Shown in pieces: positions 1-6,713 of a DNA stretch of 10,408 nucleotides. The notes under the pieces were generated by a model that was given only the letters and a program-made list of their open reading frames with translations, was not told the DNA's origin and made no database searches. Source of the DNA: SCTG01 sp964384595 (GTDB lineage: Bacteria; Nitrospirota; Nitrospiria; Nitrospirales; NS-4); assembly GCA_964384595.1 (NCBI GenBank), contig CAYLLY010000073.1, positions 1-10,408 of the forward strand, given 5' to 3'. Each line of letters opens with the position of its first letter. Position 1 is the stretch's first letter. Made by a program: the position numbers and the translations under genes.

Positions 1-424
1 TTCCGTTGCGGGCGTCGAACTTCTCCCCGTCGAATACCGCAACCGCCACGTTCTTTGGCCGGGCAAATCCCTTGCCTTCGGGAATGCTGTCAAGGGCATC
101 CCGCTTGCGTGCGGCGTGGAGGAGCGACGCCAGCGTGTGCGACTTCCCACCTCCGAACGGCGTGCGGAGCTTGAGAACCCGGTTGTAGCCCGCCTTTCCG
201 GCGAGCGACGCCAAGACCTCATCAAGGAGTTTCTGGAGGTCGGATGTCAGGTAGGTCGCCCGGAAGAAGGCCTCCGGGTCCCGGTTCACAACCGGAACGT
301 TGGTGTCGCCCGAGGCAATGGCTCCGAGGTCGATGGCGAAGATCGCCTCCGTAAGCGCGCCCCCTTCCACATCGGGGTGCAGTTTCACGAGGTCGGTCCA
401 GGGGCGAAGGGCTCGCGTGCTCAT
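1..424 (-). CDS. DUF499-family ATPase, N-terminal part (runs off left edge)
   Basis: This is the first 141 codons of a protein that continues beyond the window. It starts MSTRALRPWTDLVKLHPDVE and reaches a P-loop, RTPFGGGKSHTL, at residues 87-98, with invariant Gly-Lys-Ser at 93-95. The segment ending VAVFDGEKFDARNG follows it. This N-terminal layout (a short 'LHPDV' opening, a conserved helical stretch, then FGGGKSHT near residue 90) is what I know from DUF499 proteins, large (about 1000 aa) ATPases that accompany DUF1156 methylases in defence operons. The ATG at 424 is supported by an AAGGA at 437-433, eight bases upstream. The gene follows the AlbA_2 gene after 46 bases and is probably cotranscribed. 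Its role is inferred as the ATP-driven part of the methylase/helicase system. Walker B and the rest of the protein are not visible, so integrity is unknown. Confidence 0.85.
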   Translation of the reverse strand, partial: MSTRALRPWTDLVKLHPDVEGGALTEAIFAIDLGAIASGDTNVPVVNRDPEAFFRATYLTSDLQKLLDEVLASLAGKAGYNRVLKLRTPFGGGKSHTLASLLHAARKRDALDSIPEGKGFARPKNVAVAVFDGEKFDARNG

Positions 425-461
425 TCCATTATTCCTTATGCTCCGATTACTCCGATTCCGG

Positions 462-499
462 TCATTCGGGTCATTTTCGGGTCATTTTCGGGTCATTCG
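462..499. repeat. Short tandem repeat, 9-11 bp units, spanning the end of the AlbA_2 gene
   Basis: On the plus strand, TCATTCGGG (462-470) is followed by two perfect TCATTTTCGGG units (471-481 and 482-492) and a partial TCATTCG (493-499). A second small duplication, CTCCGATT twice (441-448 and 450-457), lies just beyond. Read on the minus strand, each unit carries an ATGACC or AATGACC, and the stop codon of the AlbA_2 gene (473-471) lies within a unit. The 11-bp unit is not a multiple of three, so a change in copy number would alter only the last few residues of that protein and the distance to the DUF499 gene. No dyad symmetry is evident, so it is not an obvious terminator. Confidence 0.8.
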
Positions 500-1880
500 A
501 TGGCTTCAACGAATCGGCCAACTCGTACCAGATGTTCCTGGTTGCGCCCCTTCGTACTAGCACTCCCTTGTCAACCAACGCGGTAAGGTCCCGCTTAGCA
601 GTGACCTCGGTGGCCGATGTGAGTCGCATGTATTCCTGCTTTGTGATCCGCCCCCTTTCCTGGAGATACTTCAGTCCCGCCAGTTGACGGTTGTTCAACT
701 CCAGCCCGGCCCATTTCTGTTCCAGGGGCACCGCTTTCCTGAAGACAACCCTGAAGCTGTCAGCCGCCGATTCGAATCCCGGCTCTGGTATGCCGGCTTC
801 CCGGCAATCGTTGATCATTCGGCGTGTGCCTGTGCCAAACTGTTCGATGTACTTGATCAGGAAAAAGGCGTCCGCAATCAGCTTGTTTCGCGGCTTGGAT
901 TCGTGGGGCTTTCTCAGGTCCTCCACTGTCAGTCCGCTGGGCAAACCACCCGGATTGGATACCACCATGCTGTGATCGTAGATGCGCACCTGAACGTTGC
1001 CACTGTTAGCATAATCGCGGTGACATACTGCATTGGTGATCGCTTCGCGAATGGCGTCCAGTGGATATTCCCATCGTTCGGTCCGTTCCAATTTGCCCTC
1101 GAACTTCACCGCCATACTTGTGTTGCGCCGTACAAACACCATTGCTTCCTCGACCTGACTGATAATATCGCCTTCGATCACTTTCAAATCGAGAAATTGC
1201 ACTTCGTCGTCGCCCTTGAATCGTGCACAGCGCACCTTCGCCTGCACAAGGAACCGCTGGGGTTCCCTTCCAAACAACAGCAGCGCGGCAACAGTCAATT
1301 GACCATTGTTTGACAAATTTAATTGATGAAACACCTGTTCGACTGGTGTTCGGGGATCAATCTCCCATTGCCGCTCCGTCCTGGCTCGACTCAAGAACTT
1401 CCGCACCTTTTCCGCATCAATGTCATCAAGTGACGCGTCTGCCCGTGCGGTCTGGTCCCACGTCACCCCGCGCGTGGCGAGATACAGCTCGGCGATCTCG
1501 CTCGCCGACAGTACCTGATTTGTCTTTCCCGACCGACGCAAAGCCCGGTCGAAGGCCATGACAGGTTTCGTTGAATTCTCGTCCACCTCCACCTCGAGGA
1601 TTGTCCGACCCTGCTTTTGCCGAACCGTGATGCTCGGCACGAGCTTCGGCGCGGTATTCTGCGCGATTTTATTGGCGAGATCTTCGAGCGTTCTCTTGCC
1701 GATCTGCACGCCCTCCACACGGCCGTCATCGCGGACGCCGATATACACGCATCCGCCGCGGGCCGTGGCAAAAGCCGCGCAGGTTTTCACGATCTCCTTC
1801 CACTCGCCGAGGGAACGTTTGAGTTCCACGCTCTCGCCCTCGACAGGGATGGAGATGCGTTGACGCAAGGCGCTTTTCAC
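471..1880 (-). CDS. AlbA_2 / HATPase_c_4 protein (Schlafen-AlbA_2, RecG-like C-terminal type)
   Basis: This 469-aa protein has three visible parts. Residues about 15-135 form an AlbA_2 (Schlafen AlbA_2, formerly AAA_4) domain, with ESVELKRSL at 17-24 and GGCVYIGVRDDG at 42-53. Residues about 270-380 form a GHKL-type ATP-binding domain (HATPase_c_4), with N-box EAITNAVCHRDY at 279-290, NPGGLP at 309-314 and FGTGTRRM at 348-355. Residues about 395-455 look like a winged helix that could bind DNA. Such proteins are usually annotated as transcriptional regulators or putative DNA/RNA-binding ATPases, and several relatives occur in defence islands. The start is GTG, with AGGGG (1891-1887) six bases upstream, and its first bases form a GTGA overlap with the methylase stop, so translation is probably coupled. 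All domain motifs look intact. Whether it regulates the operon or acts as a defence component cannot be decided here. Confidence 0.9.
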   Translation of the reverse strand: MKSALRQRISIPVEGESVELKRSLGEWKEIVKTCAAFATARGGCVYIGVRDDGRVEGVQIGKRTLEDLANKIAQNTAPKLVPSITVRQKQGRTILEVEVDENSTKPVMAFDRALRRSGKTNQVLSASEIAELYLATRGVTWDQTARADASLDDIDAEKVRKFLSRARTERQWEIDPRTPVEQVFHQLNLSNNGQLTVAALLLFGREPQRFLVQAKVRCARFKGDDEVQFLDLKVIEGDIISQVEEAMVFVRRNTSMAVKFEGKLERTERWEYPLDAIREAITNAVCHRDYANSGNVQVRIYDHSMVVSNPGGLPSGLTVEDLRKPHESKPRNKLIADAFFLIKYIEQFGTGTRRMINDCREAGIPEPGFESAADSFRVVFRKAVPLEQKWAGLELNNRQLAGLKYLQERGRITKQEYMRLTSATEVTAKRDLTALVDKGVLVRRGATRNIWYELADSLKPSNDPKMTRK

Positions 1881-4210
1881 GTGTCACCCCTCGCCCGTTC
1901 GAAGAGCGTGCCTTCATCCGCCGCGAGCCGCTGGTTGATCAGCGCCCGCCAGTTGGCGACTAGCTTCTTCAGCGCAGCCTGCTCGGCGGCCGTCGTCGCA
2001 ACGGTGTGCTCCGGCCCGTTGTCCTTCTTCCCCGCAAGGGCGGTCCCGGCGAGGGCCTGGGCTACCAGACGAAGGCGCTCCCGGTTGGGCCGGGCTTCGT
2101 CGAGGAACCGATTCAGGTTGCGGGGCTGGTTCTCCAGGAGCCACAGGATACGGTGCAGCGCGTCGATGAGGGGGGCCGGCGCGCCGCCGTCCTCCGGCAG
2201 GCCCAGCTTCTCGTCCTCCCCGCGCTCTGTGAAGTCCCGCAGGCGGTACTTGCCCTTCTTTTTTTCGACCAGCGCATGCCTTCCGGTTGAGAGGCCCTTC
2301 TGGCCGTCGAGCTCCACGTTCTGCCCGTAGGTGAAGACGATGGCCTCGCCGGCGTCCATCTCGGCCGCCTTGTAGGCGTATCGCCAGAGCACGTAGAAGC
2401 GGCTCGGCCCGTCAACCGCGGCCACGCCACTGCCAGGCATGCCGAAGATCTTTTCCAGGAGCGTTTCGAGGACAACACCTTCCACTTCGGCGAGGAACTT
2501 CTCTGACGGGACCTCCTCGCCGTTCGCGTACTCGACGCGGGAGAAGCTGGTGTAGGCTCGGAGACCCGCGCCGACAGCGGCGATCACGAGGTCCGCGCCC
2601 GTGATCCCCATCTTCCAGAGGGAGTCCACGCGCTCACGGACGATCTTCTCAAGTTCGGGTCGAACTTTCTCTTCATAGAAGCCGGTCAAGGAACCTTCAC
2701 GCTTTCGGGCGATCAGAAAAATGCTGGAAGCGAGCATGGCCTTATCAACTTTTTTCCGTCCCCCCTTCATTTCGGTGGCAAGTGGCCATGCCTCAACGAT
2801 TGTGAAACCTGCAGTACGAATAGCATCAACTAGAGTTGCCCATCCCAGGGTTGTTTTGTGGGCATAAACGATTGCAATTGGTCCGCCTGGCTTAAGAACT
2901 CTTCGCGCCTCCCGAAGAGAATCGGCCATGAAGCCCTCATATGCCTTGCTTGCCGCAGCCTTATTGTCGCCGTGGCGGTAGAAAGCAGCGATCACTTCTC
3001 CTTTTTTGGGCGTCAGCTGAGATGCAAAATGCTCGGGATGGACATGCCCAAGGTAGCGTTTCAACCACACGTAGAAGGCATCAGCAAGATTGCTGTATGA
3101 AACGCTGTCATAGTAAGGCGGATCAGTAATTACGGCATCCATTGAGCTATCAGGAAACGGGAGATCGGTAGCCGTTCCGCGAGTAACTTTGGCTGATGGT
3201 CCCAGTGAGTGAATCGTGCTGTAGACGTGGTACGCCCAATTCAAAGCATTGGCATAGGAGGCAGTAACCCCAGAGAAGATGTTTGCTTCAGCAAAGTCCC
3301 AAGACATCGGAAATTTGCCATCCCCCCACGGGCCAACAATAGTCTCCCTTGTGCTGTCAACGAACGCGAATGAATTGTGATGAGTTATGCAGCGGGAATA
3401 ACTCAATGCAACACAGGTGAACAAGGCGCATGCACGATCTAAATCTCCAGTAGCGCCGGAAATTTCTTTCCAAGCTGAACGTAAGTTACTGGCGATAGAC
3501 AGATGAGTGACCGTTTGCCGGTCAGTATAAACGCGATCCCAGGAAGTGAAACCGTATCTCTGCACATCAAATGAGCGAGGATTTGCCTCAAGCGGTTCGT
3601 TGAGTCGCAATAGCTGATTGGTCTTCTCAATATCAACTATACGTTCTGGGGCTGAAGAAATTTCACGAAGGGTCTCGGCATAGTCAAGGTACACTTTGCC
3701 TGCTTTCCCAGGGCGAACACAGATAGTTGCCATACCCTGTTGGCCAAATCCCTGGTCAATTCCACAAGCTTTGACGTAATCGCTGTCTGCAACCGTCCCG
3801 CAAAATGAACATGTCGCATTTCCACCTTTCGAACCTATCGCCGGATCAAATCCAAGTCCGTGTTCAAAGGTCGCCTGGACAACCTCGAATCGCACTTCCT
3901 TCTTGCCCTTCGGCACAACGACCTTCAGGGCAACGTACCTGCCTTTCTTCTTGCAGAGCCAAGTCTGCTTGACGAGCGGAACCGTAGCCCCGCAAGCTGG
4001 GTTCTTGCAGCGGACAGTGCGCGTCCAGAGATGGGCAACCGGCACGAGGTAGCCAGGCGGAACCTCTTCCTTCGCTTGCCACATGTCCGCCTGGCGCAGC
4101 GGCTTCGTTTCCTTGAACTTCGGATCGGGGATCAGCGGGTACAGATCACCGATCTCGGCCCTGACCTTCTCCAGGACCCAGGTGCCCCAGTACCGAACCT
4201 CGTCGGCCAA
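1877..4210 (-). CDS. DUF1156 DNA methylase, C-terminal part after an in-frame stop
   Basis: This segment continues the same frame as the 4217-4819 fragment, two codons after the intervening TGA. It carries the catalytic motif IV, TDPPYYDSV, at about residues 362-370, followed by the SNLADAFYVWLKR and RVLKPGG segments typical of COG1743-type DNA methylases. Cysteine pairs at about 68/73 and 134/137 look like a zinc ribbon. DPPY fits amino-group (N6-adenine or N4-cytosine) methylation, and COG1743 is usually described as adenine-specific. Alone it lacks motif I, so it cannot bind AdoMet in the normal way. The TTG at 4210 is the first possible restart: GAGG lies only four bases upstream, a poor but not impossible start. 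Codons for residues about 103-523 (roughly 3900-2640) have GC near 50%, against about 65% on both sides. It ends in a GTGA overlap with the next gene. Confidence 0.85.
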   Translation of the reverse strand: MADEVRYWGTWVLEKVRAEIGDLYPLIPDPKFKETKPLRQADMWQAKEEVPPGYLVPVAHLWTRTVRCKNPACGATVPLVKQTWLCKKKGRYVALKVVVPKGKKEVRFEVVQATFEHGLGFDPAIGSKGGNATCSFCGTVADSDYVKACGIDQGFGQQGMATICVRPGKAGKVYLDYAETLREISSAPERIVDIEKTNQLLRLNEPLEANPRSFDVQRYGFTSWDRVYTDRQTVTHLSIASNLRSAWKEISGATGDLDRACALFTCVALSYSRCITHHNSFAFVDSTRETIVGPWGDGKFPMSWDFAEANIFSGVTASYANALNWAYHVYSTIHSLGPSAKVTRGTATDLPFPDSSMDAVITDPPYYDSVSYSNLADAFYVWLKRYLGHVHPEHFASQLTPKKGEVIAAFYRHGDNKAAASKAYEGFMADSLREARRVLKPGGPIAIVYAHKTTLGWATLVDAIRTAGFTIVEAWPLATEMKGGRKKVDKAMLASSIFLIARKREGSLTGFYEEKVRPELEKIVRERVDSLWKMGITGADLVIAAVGAGLRAYTSFSRVEYANGEEVPSEKFLAEVEGVVLETLLEKIFGMPGSGVAAVDGPSRFYVLWRYAYKAAEMDAGEAIVFTYGQNVELDGQKGLSTGRHALVEKKKGKYRLRDFTERGEDEKLGLPEDGGAPAPLIDALHRILWLLENQPRNLNRFLDEARPNRERLRLVAQALAGTALAGKKDNGPEHTVATTAAEQAALKKLVANWRALINQRLAADEGTLFERARGDT

Positions 4211-4216
4211 GCCGCC

Positions 4217-4219
4217 TCA
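4217..4219 (-). other. In-frame TGA splitting the DUF1156 methylase
   Basis: Reading the minus strand from 4819, the frame is open for 200 codons, stops at TGA (4219-4217), then resumes in the same frame with GGC GGC TTG GCC GAC GAG for another 780 codons. Without the stop the product would be about 980 residues, a plausible full length for this family. Because the frame does not change, this is a nonsense substitution, a sequencing error, or a recoded/restart site, not a frameshift. The junction would read GVRT-(stop)-GGLADEVRYWG. A TGG (Trp), CGA (Arg) or GGA (Gly) codon is one base away. Confidence 0.85.
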
Positions 4220-4819
4220 GGTCCTCACGCCCGTCTTGTTCTTGGGGCCGGTCATCCCTCGCGCGTTCGAGTCCGACCTGCCGTACTTCTGCGGGTAAAC
4301 GAGCGTGCAGAGCTCGATGATGTGGGCCACCGGGTTGAGCTCGAGCGCGTAGGCCTCGCAGCCAAGGCGCAGCGCCTCGAGCGGGATCGCGCCGCCACCT
4401 GCGAACATGTCCAGTACCTTGGGTCTCGGCGCGTGCGCCTCGACGATATCCTCGGCCGTCACCGGCTTGCCGGTCTCCGTCGAGAGCCGCTCCGCATGGG
4501 CCTCAAGGATGTGCTTCTGCGCCTCGGCGATGGCCTGAGGCATGCCGGGGTACTGGCAGAGCCGCTCGACGAACTTCGCCGCGTTCGCACGGGTGAGGCT
4601 GTCGCGCTTCTCCTCCGGCCCGTTTGCCGGACGGAACCGACTCGCAGGGACCAGCGCCCCATACACCGCAGCCCGGCAGGCCACGAGCGGACGCCGCGCC
4701 CACCAGAGGTGCAGCGTCGAGATGTGCCCCTTGCGGACGGACTTCTCCCGCGAGGCCTCTTTGCTGATCGCCTCGATGGGCAGGTAGTCCTCGATGAGTC
4801 TGCGGTCGTCGTCTCTCAT
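4217..4819 (-). CDS. DUF1156 DNA methylase, N-terminal fragment (motif I half)
   Basis: This 200-aa fragment has the hallmark DUF1156 N-terminus: DRRLIEDYLPIEAIS at residues 5-19, then REKSVRKGHISTLHLWWARR at 24-43. The AdoMet-binding motif I, LDMFAGGGAIPLEAL, is at 136-150, and ALELNPVAH follows at 158-166 (acidic motif II position). It stops at TGA before motif IV. I chose the ATG at 4819 over an upstream in-frame start at 4888 because family proteins begin just before DRRLIE, a GGTGA lies four bases upstream (4828-4824), and this ATG forms an ATGA overlap with the stop of the preceding gene. Intact, the enzyme would methylate a specific DNA site, presumably to protect host DNA from the partner proteins. 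As read, it is a pseudogene half or one subunit of a split enzyme. Confidence 0.8.
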   Translation of the reverse strand: MRDDDRRLIEDYLPIEAISKEASREKSVRKGHISTLHLWWARRPLVACRAAVYGALVPASRFRPANGPEEKRDSLTRANAAKFVERLCQYPGMPQAIAEAQKHILEAHAERLSTETGKPVTAEDIVEAHAPRPKVLDMFAGGGAIPLEALRLGCEAYALELNPVAHIIELCTLVYPQKYGRSDSNARGMTGPKNKTGVRT

Positions 4820-5457
4820 GAGGTCACCGTTATAGGAAACCACTCTTGCATTATCCGTCGAAACGCGAGGAACTCTGGATCGTGACATCGTTCCAGGCTA
4901 ACGCGCGCCGCAAGTTGCCGATAAATCGCTGAAGAACGTCTTATGCGGACTTCACGCAACGCGGCTTGAAAGCTCTCTTTCGGTTGGCCAGGTTTTGCCG
5001 ATCCGGCGGGCCATACTCCTTGATTCTCCAACCATTTCCGTAACGGAGGGTTGCGTTCCTTCCAACCCATAACTGAATCAACATGCGGCGAATCGCTCCA
5101 GACCCAATTCTCTAGCTCAGGTTGGAGCATCAGAACTTCTGCGCGCCCGGTCCATCCGGAGCTTTCCATTCTACCCTTTAGGTCGGCCATAACCTCGGTA
5201 GCCGGCTGATCTTCCTGGCCGGAGCCCTGATGGTCCATCACGATTAGGCAGCGGTTGGCGCGGTTCTGGTAGGGTTGCAGAATGTCCGGAGCTTCATGAA
5301 GGCAACCCGGATCCCGCCGAGGATGGACGAGGATCTCGTATCGCAACTGGCGAATCCCGAGACTCGCTCCGCGCGACGAAAGCAATTCGTCGAATGTCTC
5401 GCGCTCGTCTTTTCCGGGAACGAGCATTACGAGATCCAGATTCACGGACGCACTCAT
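4816..5457 (-). CDS. MAD4-like protein, possible TOPRIM-like nuclease partner of the ATPase
   Basis: This 213-aa protein resembles, from memory, the family NCBI names methylation-associated defence protein MAD4. Shared landmarks are VPGKDE at 13-18, ILVHPRRDPG at 42-51, CLIVMDHQGSG at 70-80, QPELENWVW at 112-120, GQPKESFQAALREVR at 157-171 and SAIYRQLAARVSLERC at 176-191, ending in FRRIMQEWFP. The spacing of an early acidic GKDE, a central MDHQGSG and a later ELENW is reminiscent of TOPRIM or DUF4276 folds, so a metal-dependent nuclease is possible, but the acidic residues do not match a textbook TOPRIM. Its ATG forms an ATGA overlap with the ATPase stop, and GGAG lies seven bases upstream (5468-5465). 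Such tight coupling with an ABC-type ATPase parallels OLD/TOPRIM and PARIS-like sensor-effector pairs. Catalysis is unproven. Confidence 0.8.
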   Translation of the reverse strand: MSASVNLDLVMLVPGKDERETFDELLSSRGASLGIRQLRYEILVHPRRDPGCLHEAPDILQPYQNRANRCLIVMDHQGSGQEDQPATEVMADLKGRMESSGWTGRAEVLMLQPELENWVWSDSPHVDSVMGWKERNPPLRKWLENQGVWPAGSAKPGQPKESFQAALREVRIRRSSAIYRQLAARVSLERCHDPEFLAFRRIMQEWFPITVTS

Positions 5458-6701
5458 CCCAGCACTCCGGTAGCGAACAAGGTCCCGAGATCGGCACCAC
5501 GCTTCCAGTCACGAAGATTTGGATGTTCATCGCCACGGACAATGTCTGTCGCCCCCTCTGAGCTCTTTGCAAAACAAAGCACCGTTCGCGGCTCGGCAAG
5601 CGAGAGGACTACTGGAGAGTGCGATGCGCAGAGAATTTGGCAGTCGTACGCCGATGCGAGAGATTGATAAACGGTCTCGACCGCCTGCGGATGAATGCCG
5701 TTTTCCGGCTCTTCGATCAAGTAAACCCTCTCCAGTTCTCCAACGTAGCCTAAGAGTGTCAGCGCCAGGAGCCGCAGCGTGCCATCCGAAGCAACCCACG
5801 AGGGTACGGTCAGCCCTGTATCGTAAAGAATCCGGAGATAACGATGCTTATCCTCAGGGCGTTCGATGGTTTCGATTGCTTTCAAGTCAGGAAGGGCGGT
5901 TCGAACATGGGCGATCCATCGATCAAACTGCGCGGGATTAGCTGTCCTAAAACCGTGAATGACCCATGGCAGGTTTGAACCGTCTGCTCGAAACCCCTTC
6001 TGCAGACCCGGGGGGCTGGGTTTACGCATTGAGGCACTGTTGAGCACGATCGTTTCGATTTGCCCACCAAGGATCGCTTTCAGCCAAGTGGCCACGGGAA
6101 ATTTCGTCTCATCCTCCGGGAGATTTGCCAGGGCAGATTTCCGTGGTCCTAGTTTGAAGGCGTGATCCCACCCCTTGCCTGTCTCGTCGTAGAAATTGTC
6201 ATTTCCCCCCGACACCTTATTGATGACGGTCTTCACCCCCTTCGTCGGAGTTCGGGTCAAGATAGTGTGTGGCGGCGGCCCTACGTCAGGGAATAGCTCC
6301 TTCTGGACGGTGTTCTCCTCACCCGCGGTAGTAAGAAGAACGCGCTCAGCGTGGATGCCGTTTTCGCCCGTCTGTGGGTCAATCCCGACACAGACCTCAT
6401 AGCGACACGTGTCGTAGTCTGGCCCTGGCAGAAGTCGCCGTCGTTCCTCGGGGATCCTCGTCTCAATCGCGAGCTCGAATTCCTGACCTTCGCGCTGCCA
6501 GAGGAGATCCTGCAGATTCTCCGAACGCTCCCGGATCGCAGGCTCCAGACCCTCCGAAACCAGGTCACCAAGGAAGCGAACCGTGTCGAGAAAAGTGCTC
6601 TTCCCGCTGGCATTCGGACCAACAAGAATCTGAAAGGAGGACACAGATCGCCGGAGATTTCTAAGACAACGGTATCGCAGTGCTTCGATTCGCTGAATCA
6701 T
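5454..6701 (-). CDS. AAA/ABC-type ATPase (AAA_21 class, MAD3-like)
   Basis: This 415-aa ATPase has an ABC-type head. The N-terminal strand MIQRIEALRYRCLRNL leads to Walker A GPNASGKST at residues 28-36. A signature-like SDGTLRLLAL is at 305-314, Walker B VYLIEEPENGIHPQ at 326-339 and the H-loop ASHSP at 359-363. The C-terminal DWKRGADLGTLFATGVLG is typical of ATPases encoded next to a small partner protein. All ATPase motifs are intact. There is no nuclease domain in the polypeptide itself, unlike true OLD proteins, so any effector function would come from the overlapping downstream protein. By analogy with MADS MAD3 or PARIS AriA it may act as sensor or scaffold. It begins 12 bases after the helicase stop, behind a weak GTGAGAG. 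Sampled GC near 53% is below the helicase C-terminal half. Confidence 0.9.
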   Translation of the reverse strand: MIQRIEALRYRCLRNLRRSVSSFQILVGPNASGKSTFLDTVRFLGDLVSEGLEPAIRERSENLQDLLWQREGQEFELAIETRIPEERRRLLPGPDYDTCRYEVCVGIDPQTGENGIHAERVLLTTAGEENTVQKELFPDVGPPPHTILTRTPTKGVKTVINKVSGGNDNFYDETGKGWDHAFKLGPRKSALANLPEDETKFPVATWLKAILGGQIETIVLNSASMRKPSPPGLQKGFRADGSNLPWVIHGFRTANPAQFDRWIAHVRTALPDLKAIETIERPEDKHRYLRILYDTGLTVPSWVASDGTLRLLALTLLGYVGELERVYLIEEPENGIHPQAVETVYQSLASAYDCQILCASHSPVVLSLAEPRTVLCFAKSSEGATDIVRGDEHPNLRDWKRGADLGTLFATGVLG

Positions 6702-6713
6702 GATTCTCTCACT

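Noticed and set aside
1617..2330. Plus-strand open frame of 237 codons
   Set aside because: It spans the junction of two well-supported minus-strand genes and its product is low-complexity Ser/Arg/Ala; it is a shadow.
4217..4219. TGA as selenocysteine or as a reassigned sense codon
   Set aside because: No conserved Cys is expected at this linker position, no stem-loop is evident just downstream, and several other genes here end in TGA at sensible points, so standard code use is far more likely.
3860..4885. Long plus-strand open frame of 341 codons
   Set aside because: It lies antisense to the methylase in high-GC DNA, has Arg/Leu-rich composition and no recognisable domain. The minus-strand frame carries clear family motifs.
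4819..4888. Upstream in-frame start for the methylase N-terminal fragment at 4888
   Set aside because: The extra 23 residues are encoded inside the end of the MAD4-like gene, do not resemble family N-termini, and the ATG at 4819 has the ATGA overlap and a GGTGA.
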